NCBI GenBank assembly: GCA_021464415.1 | Contig: CM038463.1 | Location: 6,928,754-6,992,753, forward strand | DNA length: 64,000 nucleotides | Reading direction: 5' to 3' | Source of the DNA: Lonicera japonica | Taxonomy: Eukaryota; Streptophyta; Magnoliopsida; Dipsacales; Caprifoliaceae | Part shown: one piece after another, positions 1-10,827 of the stretch | How the letters are laid out: each line of letters starts with the position of its first letter | Numbering within the stretch: the first letter of the stretch is position 1 | Program-made: the position numbers and the translations under genes | Notes under the pieces: model-generated | Database searches by the model: none | What the model was told of the DNA's origin: nothing | Seen by the model: only the letters and a program-made list of their open reading frames with translations

Positions 1-687
1 CAATGGCCCGGTTGATCACATTTAAAGCAATCTCCTTTAAAGATAATCTTTCGTCCTTTGCTAGAACCTTTCTTTCCATTCGCTACAAATACGCTTTCTT
101 GAACGGTATTGATTCGATCCATCTTTCTCATCATCTCTTCCGCAGATAGAGCTTAACACACCTCCGAGGTGGTGAAAGATGATCTACTCATAAAGTTCTG
201 AATTAGCGTCTTGTACGAATCTGGCAGAGTCCAAATTAGTTGCAAGGCTTTATCTTGATCTTTCAATTCTTCACCTACAGCTTCGAGTCTTGAGCATAAT
301 GAATTAAAAGCGAAAATATGATCCATAACCGGAGTATTCTCTTCCATCCTCATGTCATGTATAAGACTCCCATAGCTGTTTTGCTGATGTAGCCTCTTTG
401 ATTGAAGCATGACCTTGAACTTTCTTTGTGAGATGGAGACGAATCTCTGACAAGCACTTCTTGTCCATCTTTTTCCACTTTTCATCAATAACCTCAACCA
501 GTTCCATATCATCCGAATCCTTTTTCTTTTGTTCCACTGTTAGTGGACCTTTTAGGGCATCATCCAAGTCCAGCACTACGAGATAGTCTTTGATACTCAT
601 CTGCCATAGACTGAAATCCATGATTCCATCGAACTTCTCCATCCTATAAGATTTCTCCATTATAACACACACCTCCTTGAATACCAC
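1..687 (-). pseudogene. Copia-type gag (nucleocapsid) remnant, cut by the window edge
   Basis: This is the gag region of a Ty1/copia retrotransposon, encoding the particle protein that packages element RNA. Reading leftward from an ATG near 660, the N-terminus contains MEKFDGIMDFSLWQMSIKDY, typical of Copia gag (UBN2/DUF4219 type). The reading frame shifts between two overlapping frames (355-687 and 153-512), so there is at least one frameshift around 360-430. A TAA stop follows near 152. Downstream, at about positions 5-30, is a CCHC zinc knuckle beginning CFKCDQPGH, and the element runs off the left edge there. The ATG lies just inside the primer-binding site and LTR at 690-1372, so orientation and identity are clear. 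Protease, integrase and RT would lie outside the window. It is not expected to make an intact protein. Confidence 0.85.
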
Positions 688-688
688 C

Positions 689-699
689 CTCTGATACCA
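689..699 (-). other. Primer-binding site, tRNA-iMet type, of the left-edge Copia element
   Basis: The minus strand reads TGGTATCAGAG, complementary to the 3' end of initiator tRNA-Met. This is the usual primer for Copia reverse transcription. It sits two bases from the LTR end at 702 and just upstream of the gag ATG. Confidence 0.85.
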
Positions 700-701
700 C
701 T

Positions 702-1372
702 TGTTGTGATTATTAACAATAAATCACGCCACGGATCGTAATTCAAATAGTGGATATTAATAACTAAAGATAATAAGGATGAGAAACAAGCAAAAAGATA
801 GATAATGGAACACACAATATTCGACAAACGAAGATTTCACTAATTCTTTGAAAACGATTACAAAATCTATCACAAGAATTATTGCACTCAAAGCTTTCAC
901 AGAAGAAGAAAATCAACAGCCCTTTAACCTCTCTCTCACAACAAGATGAACTCTCCCACAAATTCCACAGAAAGAAGAATATCTCTTTCTTATTGCCTTA
1001 ATCTATTGAATGATTCTATATATATACAACAATATAATAGAGTCCATCCAATCTAGAATAAGGTAATAATAATCCTACGTAAATATGGAAACTATTAACA
1101 AGGTAATAGAGACCAAAATAAACAAGGAAACCAAGTTTGATAAGGAAACCTATTTTTTCGTCAAGGTGCAAAATGGATTTTTCACCTTTTCCGCGTAGGC
1201 GTAAAAAGAGTGCAAAAGTGTTTTTGCACTTTTTCCGCATGCAATCTTTACTTCTGTTTAGTTCAAATTCGATTTTGCACTTTTTCCACAAGTTTGATTA
1301 CAAGCCAAAAAATCTGATTTCCAACAAAACTAATCTTTTTCTTGGGTTTGGAACCGAGCAAAAAACACAACA
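702..1372 (-). repeat. 5' LTR of the left-edge Copia element (671 bp)
   Basis: The ends are perfect 7-bp inverted repeats, TGTTGTG at 702-708 and CACAACA at 1366-1372, as expected for an LTR. The primer-binding site abuts the low-coordinate end, so the element is on the minus strand and this is its 5' LTR. A TATA-like run (TATATATA) at about 1017-1026 is a plausible promoter for the element. The partner LTR is outside the window, so the target duplication cannot be checked; the five bases after 1372 are AAGAG. Confidence 0.85.
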
Positions 1373-1377
1373 AGAGT

Positions 1378-1860
1378 AACTATAATATTATTTGAAAAAG
1401 AATCTCTTTATCCAACTTATATTGAAATAAGTGTTGATTATGTAAAGTACTAACCAAATTGCTGAAAGTTTATGGGAATCGGTTACAGCAAAATACTATG
1501 AACAACCCGGTATTTCAGTTGCAAGAACTTCATACTCTCTCCAATCATGATATCAAACAATTAGTTAATGTGTAATGTTTTATGTGTCAATGTTATCTCT
1601 TGTAAGGAATAATTAAGGAAGCGGTACAATTGAGATGGATCGGGTAAATTACGTACATCAAATTTTAATTTTATGAATCGTTTGTCATTATATGAATAAT
1701 TTATAATGTTACACTGTTTTGTTTGACTGTAAGTTAGAGAAGCTTAGGACAATTACAAACTTGAGAAAAAAAAACCTTTTGTTTATGATGGGTGTTATCA
1801 AATTTTAAAAGAAAACAGAAGGTTTGACTAGAATATAACATTTTTAAATACACAATAGTA
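1378..1860. other. AT-rich intergenic DNA
   Basis: No gene, RNA or clear mobile-element structure was recognised here. Short open frames are unsupported. Confidence 0.5.
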
Positions 1861-2242
1861 AGGGAAAAGAAAAACATCAAAGAAAGATTTTCATCCTTTG
1901 TCAAAAAAAAAGAGGCAAAATAATAAAATTGCATGCCAACAAAAGAGGAAAAATGAGCATACATGCAAAGAAGAAAAAAATTAAATGCTTCGTTAAGTTT
2001 TTTAGGAAAAATCAAGGCCATGTGTAATGTGGTTGAGAATTGAATGTAGATAAATTACAGTGAACATATAGAAGTTGCATGCCCGGTAAAAGAAAAACAT
2101 CAAAGAAAGATTTCCACTCTCTGTTAAAAAAAATCGAAAACAACAAAGTTACATGCTAACAAAAGGAAAAATATGATCATGCATGCAAAGAAAAAAAAAT
2201 TCAAATGCTCCGTTAAGTTTTTTTGGGAAAAATCAAGGCCAT
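1861..2242. repeat. Imperfect tandem duplication, two copies about 222 bp apart
   Basis: The segment starting near 1862 (AAAAGAAAAACATCAAAGAA) is repeated with changes starting near 2084. Both copies end in a matching stretch (CGTTAAGTTTTTT... AAAAATCAAGGCCAT) near 2022 and 2242. The repeat is noncoding and AT-rich. Confidence 0.75.
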
Positions 2243-2439
2243 TGCCATGACACATGTGTCATGAGGCATCCCACTTAGGCCGACACATTATGTGTCGTGC
2301 CACTCTCTTTCTTTTCTCCCAAAACATCATCCATTGTGACAAAGATTTTTAACTTTTGCCATGTGTAATTTTTTACACATTGTTATGTTAAATACTCACT
2401 TTTCCACTATACTTTTACACCTTGGGATGGAGATGGCCT
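2236..2439. mobile_element. Small TIR element (MITE-like), about 204 bp
   Basis: The left end AAGGCCATTGCCAT (2235-2248) and right end ATGGAGATGGCCTT (2427-2440) are inverted repeats with few mismatches. The interior contains the short palindrome GACACATGTGTC. No ORF is present. The size and 'GGAGATGGCCTTA' style end resemble Tourist/PIF-type MITEs, but no clean target duplication is visible, so the superfamily is uncertain. Confidence 0.55.
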
Positions 2440-2442
2440 TAG

Positions 2443-5290
2443 ATTTTGATATATTTTAAGTATGTTTTGGTAATTAGTTTTTAGCCCACAAATGACAAAA
2501 AATAAATAAATGCATTAAGCATACAAAATAACATACGAAGCAATGGTTGGGGGTTGGGAGATTTTTGAAATTGTGAACCGTTGGGGAAGGAGCCAAAAAT
2601 GAGGACGCACGCCATGGTGGAAGGGAGAGACGGGTGACTGTTGCCCGCCCAAGGTGGTGACTAACGAGTAAAGTTTACCTTTCTCTTTATAATTTAGCAA
2701 TTACCCATGGTGGGAGTGACTTGGTAAATTTAGCAATTTAGCCTAATCTTTACCACATCCACAGTGGATGGTCTTAGAATTTACGTATAATTCTAAATTT
2801 AAACATTTTGTCAAATCAATTATTTATACGGACATAATAATATACAACTTTAAAAATATATAGTATAATATACTAGAGTAGACTCTAACGAGAAGAAAAA
2901 AATAAATATTGCATTGTATGGTTACCCTTAATTTATTTAGCAAATTAAGAATCAATCCAAAATTTCATAGACTTCTTTACTCAGACCCAATGCGTTAGGG
3001 AACAGCCTAACATTTTGTCCTTAGCCCATTTGTTTTGGATTTGCTCCATTATGGAAAATGAGCTAATTTATTTTATTATTATGTGTTTTGTTGGTTAAAT
3101 GACTTTCCTGACCTTGGAATATTAGGATTAGAAATCTTATAAATTAGGAATCCTATAAATTAACTTTTATCGATATAACAAATATGACAATCTTGGACAT
3201 CACTACATCAACTATTTATCTCCACCAATTGTAAAACTCTAATCAATTAAGCATTTTAATAGGATTAGGAGTTCCAAAAATTAGGAAACATTATATTACC
3301 TTTACCAATAAAACTTTGCAAAAACCTCTAAGTCCATCCTCTTTACCAATAATTGGTATCTCCTGAAAACTAATTTAAAAATAAAGCAATTATTTAAAGA
3401 ATGGCATTGTTGCCCTATACCTAGCAATGTTAGCCACTACATAGCCGTAATGCTTGCAATAGGCTCATTGGAAGTGGGGTCTACTTTATCATATTTTGAT
3501 TGCATAAGCAGACTTAAGCACCACCATGTCCAGGAAGATTGGCTAGAAAAACACTTAAATTAAATTTAAATTTTGGTCTCAGCTCGGAGCGGCAGATTAC
3601 AAAATATATAAAGAATTATTGTTTTCAGTGACAGCCGAAAATTATAAACATAATCAATAATGCTTTGTTTATAATTTTATCATGCCTTACTAATCATATA
3701 TTTATATTATTTGTTCTAAGTAACTGCTTGTATGTCTACTCAAATTTTTTATTCACTTTTTGACATTTGGCTACCTAATTGTATCCCAATGTATGTCTCA
3801 TATGTCTTTTACGCTTCTATGCATTTTTTATATGCCTATACGTATCTTAATATGCCATATACATATTATGCATATAATAATCATAAAACTACTGGTAGAC
3901 ATGTTACTATTCTTTTTCACAAAATTACAATTTTTAATATGCCTACCACACTTAAATTTTGATCATCTAATATATCTACATATTTGGATATTTATCTTAC
4001 TTAAATGGGTTAATATATGCAGGAATTTTGTATATTTATTTCAAGAGCAATATTTCATTATGATATGTCTCCTTCGACGTGCAATGGAAATAATAATCTT
4101 GACGCAAAAAATTGTACAAAGTGCACTTTTACATACCCAATATCCTCCTTCAGCTTACATCACATAATATATTTGTTACATTAACGTCCATTTTCCTAAT
4201 ATGCCTACATTATAATATGTTTGAATTTGCTAATGACATAATTTATTTGTTAAAGATAATATATGAAAATCTTTAACTATGTTATCTCTAATTTGTTTGA
4301 ATTAAAGTTTGAATTTAAATTTCGAAAATATGATATAGTTTTTAGTTGTTGACTAGATAATTTCTATTTTTTCTTTGCTTCTTATTTTATAGCATTTAGT
4401 TATTGAGTCTAATTCCATAGATTTGTAAAAGTTTGAATTTTAAAACAAACAAATCTTAAATTATGTCTTAAATGCAACAACACAAAAATTTAGGAACATA
4501 ATAAATCTAAATTGAAAAGTCAACAAAGGGCACAAATGTAAAATCCATAATATTAATTTTAAATAATAAAATGATTAATCATAATTTAAAATCATAATTA
4601 TCCAAAGGTTTGGGTTAAAACCTAATTATTCAAATGACTTGGGCTAAAAACAAAACATTTCAAAAATCATGCGCTAAAATAAAAAATTCGAGTATCGCCA
4701 ATGCAACTATGAATTAAAAAAATGAAGTGATACTATGATACATCTATATTTAATTGAAAAAACCAACTCCAATGTAACTAAGAATGAAGAATATGAAAAT
4801 GATGTGACAAAAATTGGGGAAAGATAATGTGAGGTTGAACATCTACATCTAGAGGGTCTGTTAGATAATATCTAAGTGATAAATCATCATTTTTATTTTC
4901 GTAATTTAATTTTTCAAACTTTAATAAATTTTAACTTTTATTATACAATTTTCTTTTAAACAAATCTTATATTATTGGAAACTATTGGCCATACTCTTTC
5001 AAATAAGATCCATATTTATTAAAAAAAAATAGTAAGGACAATCTTTTAAAGAATAGCGCATTGGAGATGGCATTTTTATAATAAGACCATGAAGATGGGC
5101 ATTATTGTTACATAAGAATTATGTCTTTAGATATACTTACATATTCACGTTTTTTATAAATTTAATTTATATTTGTATTCGTTTTGTTTGTGAGTTAAAG
5201 AGGAAATAATACCAAAAGATTAAAAGATACATTGTTTAATCAATATTTCTTTCTGAATTAAAACTCCTAATTGGCAGTATCTGTACTAAT
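2443..5290. other. AT-rich intergenic DNA with MITE-like debris
   Basis: Around 2700-2775 are sequences resembling degraded MITE ends (CCCATGGTGGGAGTGAC and CCACAGTGGATGGTCTTAG). Open frames at 3732-4167 are AT-rich, overlap in several frames and show no domain, so I do not call them genes. Nothing else was recognised. Confidence 0.45.
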
Positions 5291-5299
5291 AATATTCTA

Positions 5300-7612
5300 A
5301 AAGTGCTAGGTGGATCTAGGGCGGCCATAGAGCTCCTAGGCGGTTATTTTTTAAATATATATATATATATATATAATACTTGTAAAAAGTACAAACAAGC
5401 GAAATATCGTCATTAGGATCATTGTTCGAAACAAAATTGAATAGGGTAACTTTCATATGAAATTATCAATTTATTTTAAACAACAACAACAATGATAATA
5501 ATAATTTAGTGAAAAGAAAAGGTAACAATAAAAGAAAAATAAGAAGAAAGTTCAAGATAAGATTAAGGAAGTAAGTAGCATGATGTGTTTGCAACTAGTC
5601 AAAGCGAGTTCTTCTTGAACGTCTTTTAGCGATTGCTGTTATTGATTAGGGTTTCATTTTAATCAGAGAAATGAACGATGAATTTACTTATGATGGTTGA
5701 TAGATTGTATCCACTTTTTTAATGGTGATTTTGTTTCTATCCACTTAATTTGTAAGATCATCCGCATCATAAGTCTATCCAAATTTTTCATTTTGTTTAC
5801 CCACTTAATGAGATAAATTTACAAAAACCATTAATTATTAACTTGTTTAATGTTTATTTAGGATATATGATCTTCCCGAAACATCCTCATTTTCTGACCT
5901 CTTTTAAAATTAACTTTAATTATAATATTGAAAAATGCCCTCGTTATTTCACTCCGTCAAAGTTAACACTAATGATCAACAACATGGAATTGCGCCAATT
6001 CCCCATGAATGGCTGCCTAACAATATTTTGTAAGTATAATTTCATTTTGTTTTGGGCCTATAATATAATTTCAAATTGAATCCATGTCTAATTAGAAAAA
6101 AAATTATGACTTTGGCGTACATCATCATTAACCTTTTTCATTCTTAAGGTTTTTTTTTTTATTAAAAATGGCTATTTATTTATCTAATTAATTAATTTTT
6201 TTACAAGGGAGGAAAAATATCACAAAATAAATTATGGGTAAGGTAACCTGCAAGGTCTTCGGCCATATATAGAGGTTTATTTCTCAATGGTATTATTTAT
6301 ATTTAATGAAGAAATGTGTCAAAAAATTTTGAATGTGGAATCCAACAAAAGTTTTTAAGTTATACTAATTAGATTACTCTTGTAAAAGTTATATAAATAG
6401 AGGAACAAAATGATAGGTACTTTCCAACATAGGTTATGATGGATACCTCTTTAATTATGCACATTTTTGTTGTATTTAGGGGCAATGATTAATCAAATAT
6501 TGTTATATTAACTATATATATAATGATTAATATGATAAATACTTAATATTTTTGCTAATTTACGATAAATAACGGTGTGATGTAATTTATTATGATACAC
6601 GTGCATCCACCATAGTGAATATTCCATATTACTTAAAATATTAAAATAAATAGTTATAGTTATGAAAAAAAATCTCAAATTGAATAGTTAATCTTTAACA
6701 TCTTGTAAATATAATTAAAATGTTAAATCAGCAACTTGAAACCTAAAAATGTGTTAATTTGGAAAAATATCTACTGGAAACCTATGGTGGAAAGTACTTA
6801 CCATTCCACTACTCATTCATATAAATATATGCATATTTAATATATATATATATATATTTCATGTGTTTGTGTGTGAGTGAAATATTCTTGGATGTATGTT
6901 TAGGTTGGATTATATTAGATTTTAATGGAATGTAGGAGATGGGAGTATTTTTGAAAATTTGCATTCTCTTTAATTTTAAAATTGGAAAGAATAATTGGAT
7001 AAAGTTATGAATTTATTTTGTTAAGAATAAAACAACTATCTTTATTTTTAGGATGGATGAATTAAAAGATCATGCGGATAGATTTAAAATCACCCTTTTT
7101 TTAAAAGGTAATTTTTTAACAAAAAGATAAAAGGCAGCTCCTTAAAAATAGGAAGGAAAAAAAAAAACCAAAAAAAAACCCTTAGTCTATCTGCCTAAGC
7201 CCGTTAACTCTTGCCCAGCCAGCACCTGCCTAAATCCACCTAATTTATCCTAGCGCCTAATCACCCGCCAAAGCACTGCTCGAGACGCCCGAGCATCGCT
7301 TAACGCCTAGGCTGCCTAGGGTTTCATTTTAATCAGAGAAATGAAAGATAAATTTATTTATGATAGTTAATAAATCGTGTCCATTTTTTAAATGGTAATT
7401 TTTTAACAAAAAGAGAAATATGTAGCTCCATAAAAATAGGAAAAAAAAACAATAAGTGTATCCGCTTAGCTTGCCTAGCTTCCGCCCATCCTATCTAGCT
7501 TTAGCCTAGCCTACCTAGGCATTTGCCTAAATTTGCCTAAGTTATCTCGACGCTTAATCACCCGCTTAAGAATTAATCGAAGCGCCCGAGCACTGCCTAG
7601 TCCTCTTTTGAG
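5300..7612. repeat. Degenerate repeat block with GC-rich ends, possible non-autonomous element
   Basis: The left end (about 5305-5350) has GTGCTAGGTGGATCTAGGGCGGCC and CTCCTAGGCGG. The right end has CGCCTAATCACCCGCC... GACGCCCGAGCATCGCTTAACGCCTAGGC at about 7250-7320, and a diverged second copy at 7550-7612. The left motif matches the reverse complement of the right ends in style (CTAGGCG, GCTAGG), suggesting inverted termini. A 70-bp stretch near 5648 (GGGTTTCATTTTAATCAGAG) recurs near 7319. The block from 7107 to 7320 is itself repeated from 7394 to 7612, with a period of about 287 bp. No coding capacity is visible; the interior is AT-rich. Confidence 0.5.
5353..5376. repeat. (AT)n microsatellite
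   Basis: A run of alternating A and T lies next to the GC-rich left end of the repeat block. Confidence 0.9.
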
Positions 7613-7724
7613 AACACTTATCATGAAAGTTTCCTTTTTGTCCTTTATTTGGCTTTGTACCTTAGCTGCCACAGTGTCTCTGCTAGTTTGCTACCTTTTT
7701 TATTCCCACAAAGCTCTAGCTATT

Positions 7725-7852
7725 TGTAATGTGAGATGAGAAGAAAACATTATTTCTTGTGTTGCTTGAAAAATGAGTACACACACATATATATATACAC
7801 AAAAGTCCAACCTCAAAAGTTTAATTTCCTAATATATTTATAGCCTATAACA
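7725..7852 (-). repeat. 3' LTR of the 3.1 kb Copia element
   Basis: It starts TGTAATGTGAGATGAGAAG and ends CCTATAACA on the plus strand, so the minus-strand ends are TGTTATA and TTACA. It matches the right LTR closely, including an internal (AT)n run. It is about 128 bp, near the short end for Copia LTRs. Confidence 0.92.
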
Positions 7853-7859
7853 CTCTCCC

Positions 7860-8183
7860 TCAAGTTGGAGCATCGATATTGATCATGCCCAGCTTGTTAC
7901 AAAGATAATCAACCTGAATCCCATTTAAGGCTTTAGTGAAAAGGTCACCCAATTGCTCTCCAATATTCAGATACTCTGTGGAGATTAATCCTTGCTGTAT
8001 CTTCTTGCGGATAAAATGCCAATCAATTTCAATATGTTTTGTTCGTTCATGGAACACGGGATTAGACTTAATATGTATGGCAGCTTGGTTATCACATTGC
8101 AATTTTGCTGGTACCGAAGTCTTAATCCCTACTTCATTTAAAAGATGACATATCCACATTATTTCACACACAAGTTGAGCCAT
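7860..8183 (-). pseudogene. Copia RNase H C-terminal region
   Basis: Transcribed right to left, this encodes the end of the Copia RNase H domain, with the recognisable DNQAAIHI, HERTKHIEIDWHFIR and LGDLFTKAL segments. RNase H removes RNA from RNA:DNA hybrids during reverse transcription. The upstream part (about 8184-8463) continues the domain (KSKKQSVVSQ) but is crossed by stops, including TAG and TAA where conserved Trp codons are usual. This suggests G-to-A decay. The frame ends just before the polypurine tract and 3' LTR, in the normal order. Confidence 0.85.
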
Positions 8184-8463
8184 AACTCTAAATTCTCATT
8201 CTGCACTAGGTTGTGAGACAACACTTTGCTTCTTACTTTTTTATGAGATCAAATTTCCTCCAACAAAGATACAATAGCCTGATGTAAATTTTCTATCCAC
8301 CTTGGAACCTACCTAATCAGTATCTGAGAAGCATTTAATACGAGTGAGTCCATGATCGGCGTACAAGATACCACTTCCAGGTGCTCATTTCAAGTAATAT
8401 AAAATTTGTTCTAATATTGCCCAATGATGAACTGTTGGGGATGACATAAACTGGCTCACCAAA

Positions 8464-9255
8464 CTAACAGAATACGTAATATCCAAGCGAGTCACTTTGA
8501 GGTAGTTCAACTTTCCCCCCTAATATTCTATATTTCTTAGGATCCTCAAATAGTTTACCATCTTTTGTCAACTGTACATTAGGAATCATCAGAGTACAAC
8601 ACGGCTTTGCCCCTAACTTCCATGTCTTAGCTAATAAGTGAAGAACATACTTACTCTGAGATAGAAAAATACTCTTTTTACTCCTTATGACTTCGACACA
8701 CAAAAAGTACTTTAACGTCCCTAAGTCTTTTGTATGAAATTGAGCATGAAGAAAGGACTTAAGAGATAAGATTCCTGTAGTATCACTCCCAATAATGATA
8801 ATATTATCTACGTATACAACCAACAGAATGATGCCTGCTTCAAATTGTTTATAAAACATCGAGTGGCCAGACTTGCTTTTTGCCATGCTAAACGTCTCAA
8901 TAGCCTGGCTAAATTTCCCAAACCAAGCACAAGGACTCTGTTTTAGGCCATACAAAGATTTACGAAGATGACAAACTTTTCCATACTCCCCCTGAGCAAC
9001 AAACCCAGGAGGTTGCTCCATATAGATCTCTTCTTGAAGATCACCATAAAGAAAAGCATTTTTTATGTTTAACTAATGTAAAGACCAATGATGAGTAGCT
9101 GCCAAAGATATAAATAATATGAAAAATGTTAATTTAGCAACAGGAGAAAAAGTATTAAAATAATCAACACCATAGATCCGAGCATAACCCTTAGCCAATA
9201 GGTGGGCTTTTAAACGAGCAACACGCCCATCAGGATTGACCTTGACTGTAAACAC
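8464..9255 (-). pseudogene. Copia reverse transcriptase remnant with altered catalytic motif
   Basis: Two frames make up the RT (RVT_2 family). Positions 9073-9255 carry the N-terminal part (AHLLAKGYARIYGVDYFNTF, SPVAKL). Positions 8464-9021 carry QPPGF, the LRKSLYGLKQSPCAWFGKF signature, and the catalytic box. That box reads YVDN rather than the canonical YVDD, so the second aspartate is lost. A stop and frame break separate the pieces near 9022-9072. With the altered box and missing protease/integrase, this cannot support its own transposition. Confidence 0.9.
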
Positions 9256-9630
9256 CCATTTGCATCCAATAGCCTATTACTTCATATGTCTTATATGCTT
9301 AACTGTCACTTTTATCTTGTTCATTCATTACTTCTCTTAATTTTATATATGTTCCTAAAACTATTCACGAGGCCATATCACAACCTGGATGGCGTAATAC
9401 TATGATTGAGGAAATAGATGCTTAAATAAGAATGGTACATGGAACTTGGTAACTTAATTTATTGCGAAGAATTCGAGTATACACATTTTCTAAAGAAGAG
9501 ATCTCAGGACTAGAAATAATATGATTCTTTGCAGTTTTAAATCCACATATATGGAAGCCCAGCTAGAAAGCTCATGATAGCCATCTTCCCATCTGATTTT
9601 GCTGAACTTTTACATCAGGACTATACGGCA

Positions 9631-10065
9631 TTAACATATTAACTCTTCAAAAGTTTTCTTAAAATCCATAAAGTAACGCATAATGGACCTGTTATGCTTT
9701 TCTGCACAGTAAAATGCTTTGCACGTATCATAGATACGATTAATATTTTCTTTCCCAGAGTATAAAAAATCCAGATAATCTAGTAATTCTTTAACCAATT
9801 CATAGTAATTAATCAAACTAATAACGTCACTTTCAATGGAATTTCGGATCTGCAGGAATAATCGAGCATACTCCCATAACCATGTCTGCCTAGAGCCATC
9901 TGAGCGTGGATCATCAGTCATATAACCATCTTTGTTAATACTTCGCAAATAAATTCGAAATGTTTTACTCCAATCCAGGTAATTAGAGCCATTAAGCTTG
10001 TGGTTAGTAATTTTTGACATCACCGAAATGACATTCGAAACAACTGTTGCCTTTTTATCAGGCAT
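9631..10065 (-). pseudogene. Copia gag N-terminal remnant
   Basis: The ATG at 10065 begins MPDKKATVV and continues to NHKLNGSNYLDWSKTFRIYL, a typical RE1-type Copia gag start (DUF4219/UBN2). The frame ends near 9631, well before any zinc knuckle. The sequence from 9256 to 9630 is a degraded junction between gag and RT, where the gag C-terminus, protease and integrase should be. Confidence 0.8.
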
Positions 10066-10687
10066 GATTTAAATAATTTTATTTGTAGAGCACACAAGAA
10101 TAAATAAAATTATAGTAGATAGCGAAAAAATAATCCAACCACAATCCACGAAGCCCGAATAAAGAAGGAACGAACTAACCAATAACTAGAGAGCACAAAA
10201 TATGAATGAATCACATTTAGAAACTATTTTAGGGCAGTTTCAGATCTGCAGCCAAGCGCACATCAGTTTTGGAGTACACATAGAATATACGAACAAGGCA
10301 AAACGTGAACCAAACTTAGATCTACATCAAACAAAGATGAACTGAGCTGAACCGAGCATATATATGTGTTGTAAACAGAGAGACGAGGCCAACAACGGTG
10401 GTTGGAGGTCGAATGGTGGTTTCACATGCCTCCACGCGCCGGCGTGTGGGTGGCATAACCTGTTCTCTAGACGGCGCGTATGGTCCACACGCAGGGTATT
10501 TCGGCACTGGATTCTGGGCGAACGCAGATCGGTGGTTGGCACTTTTCCCTAGATCGATGGTGAGACCAAAAAACCATCGTGGATGATGAACGTGAATAAG
10601 ACCTGGTCTGCTAGAAAATGGTAGACTTAAATTGAGTGAAAATCCTAACCAAAGGGAACCTTAACCAAGCAGAACCCTAACTTGTTA
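10066..10687 (-). other. Untranslated leader of the 3.1 kb Copia element
   Basis: This lies between the primer site and the gag ATG. It includes a relatively GC-rich stretch (about 10395-10570) with open frames on both strands. None has a recognisable domain, and position within the leader argues that they are chance ORFs. Confidence 0.65.
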
Positions 10688-10699
10688 GTTCCGATACCA
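10688..10699 (-). other. Primer-binding site, tRNA-Met type, of the 3.1 kb Copia element
   Basis: The minus strand reads TGGTATCGGAAC, one or two changes from the usual initiator tRNA-Met complement. It directly abuts the LTR start at 10700. Confidence 0.85.
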
Positions 10700-10822
10700 T
10701 GTAATGTGAGATGAGAAGAAAACAATGTTTCTTGTATTGTTTGAAGAATGAGTACAAACATATATATATACAAAAATCAAACTTCCTAATATATTTGTAG
10801 CCTATATTTATAACCTATAACA
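10700..10822 (-). repeat. 5' LTR of the 3.1 kb Copia element
   Basis: About 123 bp, nearly the same as 7725-7852 with small indels (an extra TATTTATAACC-like segment and a shorter AT run). It is followed by the CTATT target duplication at 10823-10827. Confidence 0.92.
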
Positions 10823-10827
10823 CTATT

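Larger units (their letters stand above)
7725..10822 (-). mobile_element. Complete but internally deleted Copia element (RE1-like), 3.1 kb
   Basis: Both boundaries are resolved. Short LTRs lie at 7725-7852 and 10700-10822, and the 5-bp target duplication CTATT is present at 7720-7724 and 10823-10827. Orientation is minus: the primer site adjoins the right LTR, and the polypurine tract (minus strand CTTGAGGGAGAG) adjoins the left LTR at about 7853-7864. Inside, in transcription order, are a leader, gag, N-terminal RT, catalytic RT and RNase H remnants. Protease and integrase are missing, as is most of the gag C-terminus. Autonomous Copia elements of this type are about 5 kb, so this is a deletion derivative. 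Confidence 0.93.

Noticed and set aside
3732..4167. Overlapping open frames of 76 and 135 codons
   Set aside because: AT-rich, hydrophobic low-complexity translation, two overlapping frames and no domain or promoter. Looks like chance.
10322..10586. Cluster of open frames on both strands
   Set aside because: They sit in the GC-richer leader of the 3.1 kb Copia element; no frame has a domain, and open frames on both strands are expected there.
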